From: Paraphysomonas bandaiensis | Taxonomy: Eukaryota; Chrysophyceae | Assembly (NCBI GenBank): GCA_965644295.1 | Contig: CBFFRP010000296.1 | Span: 248,001-312,000 of the forward strand | Direction: 5' to 3' | Length of the DNA stretch: 64,000 nucleotides | Shown here: one piece after another, positions 35,880-46,826 of the stretch | How the letters are laid out: each line of letters starts with the position of its first letter | Position numbering within the stretch: the first letter of the stretch is position 1 | The notes under the pieces: generated by a model | Told to the model about the DNA's origin: nothing | Database searches by the model: none | Seen by the model: the letters and a program-made list of their open reading frames with translations, nothing else | Translations under genes and position numbers: made by a program

Positions 35880-37573
35880 ATGTTCTCCATTGGTTCTACA
35901 GTGCGAGTCACTCTCCCGAGCGGTCACGTGTGTCGCTCTACCATATTATGCGACAACGAAAACGACACTTTTGATGTTTTATACAAAAACAACCCCTCAA
36001 CCCCGTCACATGATGAGCGCACTGTGGACATCAGTCAGATGGCTCCTCTACTTCCCTTTGAGCTCATACCCTTACAGGATACTTCGCCCGAGGAAGCCAA
36101 GAATTATGGGAATATTTTATTCGAAAAGAAAGACTATGATGCTGCCTATGAATACTATAGTCTTGCCAGCAAATCATTCTCAGCCCAAGCCCTCTCTGTG
36201 GGCAGTAGAGTACTAGTGCATATAAGTGAATCAAAGGGGGGCTCAGATGACGGCTCTACATATAGATTCGAAGTCGCAATGGTGTCGAATGTTCGATCCA
36301 ATGGAAATGTTGATGTTATATATGATAACGATGTGAACGGTTCTGACGAAGAAGATGACGTTGATTCGAAGCGTATATTAATTATCGTGCCAGGTTATAC
36401 GTGTATATATGATATGTGAGCACTGTGAATACACTATGTATTAATCCTGTATGTTCAGTACGTTATTAGCATACTATTGACACTATATGAGTGAGGTATT
36501 GTTATTTCTAATAGTGGTATACGAGCGACAATATATATGCCCTCATATGTGTATATATACGTAGGTATCATGTGGCGTCTATGTGTATGGCCCTGCAATC
36601 ATATAACTAGTTATTTCTGCAGAAGATAGAGAGGGGGAGTGCTCTGAATCTCACAAGCTTGAGCTTCAACGAGGCGTCTATATGAATCTCGCCAGGTGCG
36701 CACTTAAGCGAGGTTTGAGAGGCTGGGCTGTGCGGTGGGCACTTATCGCCCAGGCTCTGATCAGAGGTGTGTATATATAATGTTATGAAATTTCATTTGG
36801 TGGTGTATGTATGCTCCCTGTGTAATTATGCAATGCAGGTGAATTTGAGAGGTTTGACAACAACAAACGAACAAAGTACCTAGCCGATGTATATTTTGTC
36901 CTTTCGAAGGCTTTACTTACGGCATGTCGCCCTCATCTCGCCAAGCAGGTGGCTAAAATTAGTTTTGTAATGTGTGTATGGGAAAGTAGTGGTAACGCAT
37001 TTTGCCGTTGTATATTGCACAGTATGTCGTATCACAATAATGGTATCTCGGGTTAAATGACTTATGTGAATAGCTATTGCGTTTTATACTATATGCGTTT
37101 CCGCAGGCTGCTTTAGAATTACAGCAACTAGAGGAATCTACCTTTAATCTGAAACCCAGTGGGAGGGGTCGTGCGTTGCTCAAGGAGGTTGAACAATTCC
37201 GTTTGAAGAGGAGAAAAGACAACCGTGCTCTTGCTAAAAATATTGCAGAATGGGTAGATGTCGCTATGAACACTAGACAGCAAGTGTCCACAGAAGGTAG
37301 CCTATCATTGTCTGATTCCTTATAATATATAATGAGCTGCCGAAGAGACAATGTGATGTTGAAATGTAGTATGTACGTATCGTCACCACTAGATGTATCA
37401 ATATTGCCATGACAGCGATACTTGCAGACGATGCAGCTATGGTTTCATGTGCAACTGATGAATCAAGATCTGCGGGTGTATCACCTTCCTCAGCGCCCGC
37501 GAACTCACAGGACAGTAGCAGTTCTAACAACAGCCAAAATACAGAATCAAATTTCGATTGTATTATTTCCTGA
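35880..37573 (+). CDS. TPR protein with Tudor/SH3-like modules, unassigned
   Basis: Five exons (35880-36393, 36623-36766, 36839-36948, 37107-37296, 37428-37573), in phase, giving 367 residues. The N-terminus (FSIGSTVRVTLPSGHVCRSTIL...FDVLYKN) and residues about 103-150 (VGSRVLVHISE...YRFEVAMVSNVRSNGNVDVIYDN) have the same beta-barrel pattern, suggesting two Tudor/agenet-like SH3 modules. Between and after them are TPR-type helices: EEAKNYGNILFEKKDYDAAYEYYSLA, then LQRGVYMNLARCALKRGLRGWAVRWALIA and YLADVYFVLSKALLTACRPHLA. The repeat array is therefore split by the second SH3-like module. The tail is Ser/Asn-rich and acidic. I do not recognise an orthologue; a chaperone-adaptor or scaffold role is a guess. 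The gene call itself is strong because all four introns keep phase. Confidence 0.75.
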
Positions 37574-37884
37574 TATTTGTTCGAATGTGAATATGTTGTC
37601 GATCTTTTTTCCTCAATAATTATTAGTGACTATTTCATTCTTACTAGCAACTAAATTAAATAAACGAATAGCCTACGAGCAGTTAACTATAAAATGAACG
37701 TAGCTGTGCAATGTTGTTAACAATCTCAGTACGTATGATGGGTCCCACAAGATAACCACTAAACAAAAAGTATATAGTATATAACATTGATTAGCGCACA
37801 CGGTGCCCAACATGCAGATCACTGAACGCAGTACGATCTGCCTTCACAATATCAAACTATGACTGCATCTTGCTACTGATATCT

Positions 37885-39846
37885 CTATGTTATAACCTCT
37901 TCGTCGATGTCGCAGTCGTTAGCACTGTCATGCATATTTTCATCGGTCTCTGCATCCGTTTTATCAACTGTATTATTCGTATTTTTATTGGCCCCGCTAT
38001 CATCTCCTATTTCCTCTATAGGAGTGTCGTGGATGGCTTTCTCAGACTCTGCACTTCTCAAAGTGTTATTTTCACTCTTGACAGTATCAAATCTTGTGCC
38101 AACGTCATTTTCTGTTTCATCTACATCAGTATTGACATCGGTACTTTCCAGCCTCTCAGTCTCATTATCACCACTTCCTCTCTCATTCTTCGCAATTTCC
38201 ACAGTATCATTAACTGCAGTATCGACTGCTATATCAGCATTACCAGTTGTTCCGCACAAATCATCCTCAGCGATTGTAGTCTCAACATCAACTGTAGAAT
38301 CTACAGTATTTTCTGTATTCTCAACCGGTGTTCCAGTCCTCTGCTCCACATTGTTCGTATTTACATCCTCTGTAGTGTCGACAGTACGTTCTGTACCTCC
38401 AACAGATGCAGACTCAGGAAAAGCGGAAACGCTTCTCGGTGCCACTTCTTTTTCGTCCTCCTGGACCAGCACATCCTCCAACGCTACTACTTCTGATTCA
38501 TCAGTAAAACGTGCACTTTCAGAGTTCCCGAAAGTGTCATTGGTGTAATCGACAGGGGAATTTTCTTCCTCTGCAGGTAACATAGGGTTCTCTATGTCCT
38601 CAACTGTACTGGAGGCCGGCTGGAAGATTTGTGTCAACCGGGGACGATCCCCTGATATTGGCACCGGCTCGATGACCGACTCAGATTGTACTTTGGCTGC
38701 TTGATTTCGACTGTTTTGTTGTGGTGGTACGTACATTCTGCCGGGCTGATGGGGTACGGGAGACACACGACTCACTCTTCCTTCTTGCTTATCCACCTCA
38801 CGAATATCCCGTGTAGCCGGTTTCGTGTACTTCTCACGTTTAGAGTACTGCTGCGCCTTGGTCTCTTTCAAAGCTGCATTCGGAGGAGGGCCCTCTGGTA
38901 CCTTGTTGACGCGCACTGGAGCGCTCTCTTGTTGAGCACCAGTCCACATAGAAGCCTTATTAGAGGTGGTCGATTCATGCAACCTCGATCCGACATAGTC
39001 ATAAGCATGATTGGTGTGACCTGTATGCTTCTTGACCTCACACCCAGTGGGTACGGGATCAAGAACCTCTCCTACATCATCCTCAGACCCTTCTTGTTTC
39101 TCAGGGGTCCATTGCTGTCTAACAGAAGCTACTGTTGGGTTCAGCAATTTCGACTTCACGTCCTTGTACGCGTTTGGAACAGATGGCTTCGTGTAGTTTG
39201 GAGATTCCTTGTTGTCCGGCTTAGTGTTGGACTTCCAGCCTTGCTCGCGAGGATCTATATTGTGACCGCGCTTTTCTATAACTTTCTGTTTCCTAGTTGC
39301 GGTTAAATCAAATAATCGAGTACCATTCGGTGAAGTTGAAAGTTGTAGAGTTGTAGAGTCGCCACTTCCTCGTCTAGACCGGGATTGTGAGGAGGGACTA
39401 GGCTTAGGTGGCGGGGAGTACTCAGAACAACTAGATGCCTTTGTAGGGGTCAATAAGTGGGAGTTTTCTGGTAATTTTGCAGTAAGTTTCGGCTTCTTAG
39501 GCGATTGCTTCTGATAAGTCCCGCATTCGTATGCTTTCGTCGGTGACAACAGTCGAGAAGATGCAGGTAAAGGGGACACATGCTCCAGTGTCTCTGTCAT
39601 TGATCGAGGGGGCTTCTCAGGCACTTCACGAAACTTTGGATAGAACTGAGCACCTTTGCCTCCACGTTTCTCCCAGAAAGGATCATCGACAGGATTGACC
39701 TCGACTTTCCTGCGCTCTAATTCTTTCTGTGCAGCGATCATACTCTGAGTGGGCGCATAGAGCGATCTTGATTTCTTTTCAGCTGATTTCTTATTCTCAT
39801 GACGATCAGAGAGAGTCAGACCATCCATACTATTCGCTGCATCCAT
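37885..39846 (-). CDS. Unrecognised 653-residue protein with five short repeats and acidic Thr/Val-rich tail
   Basis: Intronless ORF, 653 residues. The N-terminal half is basic and Pro/Ser/Lys-rich. It carries a short recurring motif: RSLYAPTQSMIAAQ (about 27-40), SRLLSPTKAYECGTY, SHLLTPTKASSCSEY, SKLLNPTVASVRQQW and the looser SRLHESTTSNKASMW. The consensus is S-[KRH]-L-L-x-P-T-x-A-S-x(4)-[YW]. The C-terminal half (from about 400) is acidic, low-complexity and rich in Glu, Asp, Thr, Val and Asn, without predicted globular structure. No signal peptide or membrane helix. Regularly spaced basic motifs plus a disordered acidic tail would fit a cytoskeletal or scaffold protein, but I recognise no family. 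It is head-to-head with the ELAV-like gene. Confidence 0.7.
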   Translation of the reverse strand: MDAANSMDGLTLSDRHENKKSAEKKSRSLYAPTQSMIAAQKELERRKVEVNPVDDPFWEKRGGKGAQFYPKFREVPEKPPRSMTETLEHVSPLPASSRLLSPTKAYECGTYQKQSPKKPKLTAKLPENSHLLTPTKASSCSEYSPPPKPSPSSQSRSRRGSGDSTTLQLSTSPNGTRLFDLTATRKQKVIEKRGHNIDPREQGWKSNTKPDNKESPNYTKPSVPNAYKDVKSKLLNPTVASVRQQWTPEKQEGSEDDVGEVLDPVPTGCEVKKHTGHTNHAYDYVGSRLHESTTSNKASMWTGAQQESAPVRVNKVPEGPPPNAALKETKAQQYSKREKYTKPATRDIREVDKQEGRVSRVSPVPHQPGRMYVPPQQNSRNQAAKVQSESVIEPVPISGDRPRLTQIFQPASSTVEDIENPMLPAEEENSPVDYTNDTFGNSESARFTDESEVVALEDVLVQEDEKEVAPRSVSAFPESASVGGTERTVDTTEDVNTNNVEQRTGTPVENTENTVDSTVDVETTIAEDDLCGTTGNADIAVDTAVNDTVEIAKNERGSGDNETERLESTDVNTDVDETENDVGTRFDTVKSENNTLRSAESEKAIHDTPIEEIGDDSGANKNTNNTVDKTDAETDENMHDSANDCDIDEEVIT

Positions 39847-40494
39847 GAGGGGAAAGAGACAATGATTGAATTAGGTTAAAGGCGGTGCAGGTGAAGGGGA
39901 TCGATAGGGCGTGAGCTCATACGAATAGCGAATAAACTCCGACACATCCAGCAACTCACCACATAGATACATACATACGGTATACTGTACCGGTCTACAT
40001 ATGCAGCAGTAGTAGAGGACAGGACATGAATACCTGTTGGCACGTACCGGTACCGTAGTACTGTATCTCTAACACACACATGCCACTGCGTATACACTTC
40101 AATCACCCATTCACCTATCAACTCCATCTCCGTGCTTTCAATTGGCCAGTAGTTAGTGTATGCAATTACTCCAGTGGTGTTTTTTCGTGACCAAGCATTT
40201 TGCTTCAGAATATGTGTGTATATTTTGTGATTCGAAACTTCAGTGCGATAGAATCAAATGCAGCGACAGTATTTAGACGGCTGTTGGTGGGTGGATACAA
40301 ACATAAAGGGCTGCTGCTAAGCCACCCAGAGAGGACATCGAATATATACCACTCTCCCAATTATTCTTTAATTATTTTGATCTAATAGCAGTGACTAGAT
40401 GAGATATTTAGTTAGATAGAACTAATGGGATGCCGGGTATAGTGTAGAGGGTATTCCGTTGTTTGTAGTTATAGCAACCTTTGTTGCATGAGAA

Positions 40495-41758
40495 ATGGAC
40501 GCATGCAATCTGATTGTCAATTATCTTCCGCCGGATATGGGCGAGAGCGAGCTGAGGGTATGTTTATTGTTTCATTTATAGAATGAATCAGCCAATTAAT
40601 GCATCAGGCGCTGTTTTCACCGCACGGAAAAATCGTTCGTTCAAAAGTTGTGAGGGAGAAAGCGTCTGGAAAAAGTGCGTGTTACGGATTTGTTCTCTTT
40701 AAGAATGAGGCCAGTGCCGCTGAAGCCCTCACAGCAAAGAATGGTATGGTGATCAAGAGTAAAACTCTCAAAGTAAGCATTGCCCGGCCCCGGAAGAAAA
40801 ATGACATATCAAATTCCAAGCTATATATTACTGGTCTACCAGCTTCTTATGCTACAGCAGACGTTGAAGAGTTATTTTCTAAGGTCAGTGGGTTTTGTAT
40901 ATTTCTCATCTAGGAGTGGAAGAGTATTTATGCCCTTTGCAGTATGGCGAAGTAGTCAGTATGCGACTTCTACGGCACAGTGATGGTAGCAGCAAAGGCA
41001 AAGCATTTCTGGAGTATAATGAACCTTCTGAATGTGATGAAGGTATAGGGAATCCGTATTGATTTTATGTTGCTTAATTAACGAGTTTACTGTAAGCAAT
41101 GACCAAATTGCACGGAGTGACACTTCCTGGGTCTAGCGTCGCGCTTTCTGTTTTGATATTCAACCCTAACCACTACGAGAGGAGAAGATTAAGCGAATCG
41201 CTGGAGGAGAGCAATGCACAAAGTGAACTCTCCGCTGGTGCAATCATTGACTGTCCCCTCGCTTCCCAGTCTCCTAAAACCGGGACATTGAGTATTGAGA
41301 CCAAAGGAAATCCACTTCCGACCCCTCCTGTACATGCCGTATCATCCCCTTCATACGGTCAGCACCCTTATCCGGTGTATGCTGCTGCATCTCCTGCCCA
41401 ACCACCTGGTGGGCCTCAAGGATCTATTTTTTGGAACGAATGCCACTCTCATGTGGTTTCCCCAGTGTCCGCCGACGTGGCCAGTTTGCGGTACACTTTC
41501 AAAATATGGGATATTCCCCCATACACTAATATAGGCCATTTGTACCATATATTTTCTCACTACGGTATTGTGTTATCTGCTGCCATAGATGTAGCGTTTT
41601 CATCATCGAATGGCTATGTCGGTGGTTACGTTTGTTCTGGAACGGGCACGGTCGATATGCTCGGGACACCTGGGCTGAAGGACGCTGCTCTTGTTGCTCT
41701 AAATAGTACAATTGTGTTCGAAGGATGGAGTCTCATCAAGGTTGCCATCCTCTGCTGA
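40495..41758 (+). CDS. ELAV/CELF-like RNA-binding protein, three RRMs
   Basis: Exons 40495-40557, 40608-40883, 40943-41042, 41097-41758, in phase, giving 366 residues. RRM1 (about 4-85) has RNP2 NLIVNYLP and RNP1 ACYGFVLF. RRM2 (about 93-168) has KLYITGLP and KGKAFLEY. A Pro/Ser/Gln-rich linker with SPSYGQHPYPVYAAASPAQ follows. A divergent RRM3 (about 280-360) has YTFKIWDIPPYTNIGHLYHIF but no good aromatic RNP1. The tandem RRM1-RRM2, long linker and C-terminal RRM3 match the ELAV/Hu and CELF layout for binding AU/GU-rich mRNA. The last intron uses a weak acceptor (TGTAAG), chosen because it alone keeps phase and the YGEVV/ECDEAMTKLHG alignment. Cellular role is inferred from family. Confidence 0.87.
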
Positions 41759-42929
41759 TATCATGGGATAATCGCCATCAGATCATGCACTTATCTTAGT
41801 GATTAGTGAACATGGCGGGCCGGTGTGCGTATGGAGTATCCTTTGATACCAAATATTTTTTTGCAGCTCACATGGATGAGCACTTCAGATTTTTCTTAAT
41901 GACTTTCGCGGTGTTTTTACTGGATAGTGGTTGCCTTCTATATTATCTCTATGTCTACAAGATAGTGCATTTCTGTCTGGTGGGCTCAAATTGAGATATA
42001 TCGAAGTGGCACATAAAAAGGTAGGGAAAATCAATATTGTTTTCTAATGCGCCTCGTCACTCTAACAGGTTACCTTTGCGCAAACCTAAGAATTTTAGAA
42101 TTAGATAGCAACTATTTTATATTTCTTTTGCGTGCCATGAGCAAATAATAGAATTGTAAGTAACAATGTGTTGGTAGCAAAATCAACCAATGCAGCTGCC
42201 GTATAAATCTGCAACTGATGTGAATGAATATAGCAAATAGCAGTGTCTCATTATCGGGATCACTTTACAGTTGTAGTGTACATCTTAGTCTTGTCTATAA
42301 TTTTTGAATATTCCCGAATATAACTATCCAGCACACTACGGATTGCGGAAGCGCGTAAGGGTAGAAGGTAGAACTCATTTACACATTTCAACGATGATGA
42401 ATCAGCTGGTAACCACAATCGTTGTCTTTTGTGGGGTGTATATGGCTACGAACTTAATTTTACCTCTTTGAGAATAGACCTCCTTGGGATGCCGATTGAG
42501 AATAGTACAGTGATTGACGCTACTAATCATCATAAAATCAGATTCATCATTATTAAATTCACCTTATGCTGATTGAACAGTACAACTGTGCCTTCATCAT
42601 TCATCATATATTGCTCGGAGTTCTACTGTTTCATAAACTTGTTTAACTTTGCCATCTCCGTATTTTCAATTAATGCGTCTAAAGCTGATCCCAATACTTC
42701 TAACCTACTATCTAAATGACTACCTGTGTTTTATTGGATATACCGATATATTGCTTAACACACGTACTATATGAAGACTTCTTGTTCCCGATATGTTTTC
42801 GATTTTCAAGATATCTATTAACGTAATCATACTTTGCAATGTGTAGTCCTCAGGTTCAAATATAGCATGCATCACACTGCAGAAACATCCAATACTTTGA
42901 GTGAATCGGCAATAGCACCATATTTAAGT
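41759..42929. other. Convergent intergenic spacer, nothing recognised
   Basis: Lies between the ends of the ELAV-like and P5CS genes. A 62-codon open frame at 41806-41994 has no family resemblance or splice partner, so I do not call it a gene. Confidence 0.5.
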
Positions 42930-45900
42930 TCAGTGCTCTCCATTTACTGGCATATTTAAAAAAGTGTAGTTCCTTCGTGTTTCTTCCGGGTGTAATGACG
43001 AAAATGATTCAACGGTATGTCCATTAGTAGAGGAACTTCTAAGAGTCCATTTGAATGCCAAGAGACCTTCCACACCGACAGGCCCACGAGGGCTGGTCCT
43101 GTTCGTTGACACGCCGACCTCAGCCCCGAGGCCAAATCTAATTAAATTAATTGTCAGTCAGATAATGTGTGATGAAAAACCCACATACCGATAGCCATCA
43201 GAAAACCGCGTCGACGCATTGTGAAACACACAAGCACTGTCTACTTCTCGAAGAAATCGCTCAGCCAATGCCTTGTTCTCCGTCACAATACAATCCGTGT
43301 GAGCACTAATTAATTCTCAGAAAAACATTTTTCCCCAACACGTAGATTACCTTCCGTATTTATGAATATGACGAATGGCGTGGTCAACGGAGTCGACGAC
43401 CTCCATTGATATAACGAGATCGCCATACTCACTGCTGAAATCTTCTACTCGCCTAGTAGTCAGGCCAAGCCCAATGGCAATTTCACCTCTGAGTACCAGT
43501 CAGTACATATACTGAGAGGCTACAAAAATCTTACCCCAACACTTCTACACCTGCATCTCTCAACCCCTTTAGCACTGCCGCAGCAACGCCATTTTCAAGA
43601 GTCTTGCGGTGAAAAAGAACCGTCTCGGCCGCATTGCAGGCTACATCAGATGTCACAGAAGCTTATCACGAAGTTACACATATAGCACCTGAGGGGTAAT
43701 CAATTTTAGAGTCTACCGTGACTGCAACGGCGGTGCTGAGATCAGCAGCCTCGTCCACATATACGTGACATATACCCTCGGCATGACCCATCACCGGGAT
43801 ACGGGTATTATCCTGTCAATAGGTAAACAGTCAGAAATGTCGAGTTAGCACTGACTCACTATCACCTTAATATAGCGGACTAATGACGCAGATCCTCGAG
43901 GTATTACGAGGTCAATGACATCGTCCTGCTTGAGTAAAGGAGGTATGTCTGACCGTGAGGTGACAAGGCCGATTACATTGCCTGGCACTTCACCATTAGA
44001 AGCATCAGAGATAGCACGCGAAACAATAGAATAAAGAATTGCATTGCTCTTCTCTGCTTCACTTCCGCCTACACAATAGTTTAGTGAGTACAAATGATTA
44101 CCTACGTCATCGTATTTCCTACCCTTCAGAACTAGTCCGTTGCCAGATCTGATGGCACATGCTGCAATTTGAGGAAGACAGTCTGGTCTGGATTCAAATA
44201 TGATCAGCAAAACACCTGCGGAGTATTAGGTCAGATACACACTAAGTAATCCTTTGGATACCTATTGGGCATGAAATCTTATCTAGAACAAGCCCATCAG
44301 AAACGCCAACGCGAGAGAGTATCTGACAATCTTGTCACACATTGTACAAAAAAATCTTCATTTCTACCTTCCCTAGTGGTTCTCCTTGTTCCGATATTGA
44401 GCGGATTCCATCCACCAAAGCGTCCATCTTTTGTGAAGTCAATTTAAGCCGTCTAAGCATCTGCTTATTGAGTCCCCTATAAATCAAATCACAACCAAGA
44501 GGAAAGGATACGAAGCTTGAACGTATATACACACTAACCCTTTCTCCGCGGAATCCAGATCCTCCTTGTTAGCTGCCAATATATCCTCTCGGTTCTCATC
44601 AATTTTGCGAGCAACTGTTTTTAACAGATACAGTGTGAGGATAACTTAAAACTGAAGGGGAGTAAATTTATTAGGCACCCACTCTCTAGTAGAATACGGT
44701 CCCGAGTGGCAGAGTCAGCCCTTTGTAGTGCTCGGCTGCCTTCCCGTGCCTGTGATGCAATGACCCTGGCCTGATCCCCAACATCCTTCAAACGGGCTTC
44801 TTCGGGAGTCATATCCGAATCACCGCTCATTTCCATCGTATCCTCAGTAACTTCGTCTTCCTGAGTACTACAAATACGCATTGCATATGGTCAATATTGT
44901 GAGTATACGGTATACGCATAGTACACACGTAAATATGCTTTGCCAAATACATACTTCGATACTCACTTACCCCAAGAAGAGAGTACCCCACTTGTCACCA
45001 CGAAATATCCTAGGGAGAGTATCAGGATGGTCTCCAGCAGCAATAACGACAGCAGGTACACCACGATCAATAGCTCTGAGAAAAATGAGATGACAGAGTA
45101 TTTAAACTGCAACATTACTTGAGTGCAGCATCCACTTTTGCCCCCATGCCTCCACGCCCCTGTGCACTTTTGTCTCCCACTTCGAAACCGGTCTTATGGG
45201 TATAAGTACTGATAATACGCGCTTTCGGGTGGGAAGGTGGACGATCAAATACACCCTCCACGTCCGTCAACAGAACAAGTAGCTATGTCGCAATGTAAGA
45301 ACACTGAACATTACATAAAATAAACTTACATGAGCATTCATACCACCCGCCACTAGGGATGCCAAGGAGTCGTTGTCTGAGAATGTCGTACCGAACAGCT
45401 CATGTCTGTTACACACAGCATAATGAGTGAGTTATACGTATCAGTTTATCCAGCACAACGTACCCTTGGTTAGCGGATACTGCATCATTTTCGTTCAGCA
45501 AAGGCACAATACCCAGACGGAGCAACTGCTCCATAACATTCTGAAATACAATAAATAAATACCTACATCGATAGAAGGTCATTACTCCAATGACCTGTAC
45601 ATTCTGACAACGTTCCGGAGAAGCGAAATCATAGCAAGTAAGCACCAGTTGAGACGTCCGGATATCATGCTGGTCGAACATGGTTGAATACAATGAAATA
45701 AGTCCAAGTTGACCAGCGGCTGCACAGGCTGCATTATAGGATTTGGGACAAAGCATGTCTGGTTCCCCATTGCTATTTAGAGCAGTTTGCCTGTAATACA
45801 GTTCCATAGAACATTACGCAATGAAACATAAAAAGGGTTATATTGATCACCAACAGATCAATACCCAAGGTGTCAAAATAAACAGAACAGAAAGCAAGTG

Positions 45901-46244
45901 TCTCACCCAGAGTAGGCCCCATACTCATCCTGATATCTGAGCTTCTGTTTTCCCACCCCAACCGCTCCAGATGTGACGATAATGACTTGTTTGCCGGCTC
46001 GAACCAAATCAGCAGCCTGTGCAACACATCACACATCAGTTATGGCAGTGATCAGCCCCTTACGTGCTCTACAATGTTCGCTATTCGAGGTAGAGAAGGG
46101 TGTCCCAGAGGAGTCGACACAGTGCTCGTTCCAGCCTTAATAACTAGTAGACGTTACGACCGACACAGCACACAATAACTGTACTGTACCGATTCTCTGC
46201 GCCTGCGAAATGTCTTTCCTGGATGTAATCTTAACCTCTTCCAT
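42930..46244 (-). CDS. P5CS: Delta-1-pyrroline-5-carboxylate synthase (P5CS), 19 exons
   Basis: Bifunctional enzyme of proline/ornithine synthesis: glutamate 5-kinase followed by gamma-glutamyl phosphate reductase, giving glutamate-5-semialdehyde/P5C. Nineteen reverse-strand exons begin at 46244, 46143, 46016, 45790, 45540, 45405, 45282, 45075, 44867, 44614, 44476, 44322, 44215, 44068, 43812, 43640, 43488, 43305 and 43137. Every junction keeps phase, giving 758 residues. Kinase part: [66 protein letters not shown]. Reductase part: [22 protein letters not shown] (residues shared by two exons), [57 protein letters not shown] (catalytic Cys) and [17 protein letters not shown]. Between the halves (exon 9) is a Glu/Asp-rich insert of about 25 residues. 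It is head-to-head with the ORAI-like gene (582 bp). Confidence 0.96.
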
Positions 46245-46826
46245 GATGTCAATTGATTATTAACTGGTAATGTATAGTTAAGTGTGTGTCGTATGGATAT
46301 ATGCCGCAGTATGCTACAGTGAAGTGAAGTGAGGAAGATGAAGTATGGGCGGCTTATACGTTTGATGGGCGGTGCTGTGTGTTGAGTGATATGGACTGTA
46401 AGGTGTGACTGACTTCCTTGCGAGTACGTACCGTACCGTACATACCATATAGAATTCGTTTGGATGGATTTGTGGTGTGACATGTACGTAGCAGTGTCCG
46501 GTATACAGTTGTATCGGCCGCAGCACAACGAAACATAAAACGCAGATTTTCGATGAAAACTGCCGATTTAAGTGTTTTATTTCTTGAGGCTGTGATATCT
46601 ATCATATACTGCTGTATATCTACTGTATATGTACTGCTGCTGTATGTACCTATTCGATCTACTGTACCTCAATACTTTGTCTACTATACTCTATAGACAG
46701 GTACAGGCAGGTGCTGCATATGCACTCAGATTCACCTAATTGTTAGTATTAAAGCAAATGTTCCTCTAAACGTACGTATACTAAGTCAACTCGAACTAAA
46801 GGTGCCTATCGCTTGAGTCCCTGACA

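Noticed and set aside
37870-38548. ORFs of 208-213 codons opposite the 653-residue gene
   Set aside because: Ser/Val-rich shadow frames of the low-complexity acidic tail on the other strand; no motifs.
38686-39306. 206-codon ORF on the + strand
   Set aside because: Antisense shadow of the repeat-motif protein; no independent support.
41806-41994. 62-codon ORF between the ELAV-like and P5CS genes
   Set aside because: No family, no splice partner and no conservation clue.
5582-46244. Metabolic link between HemL and P5CS as a cluster
   Set aside because: They handle different glutamate semialdehydes (1- and 5-), lie about 36 kb apart with unrelated genes between, and show no shared regulation signal.
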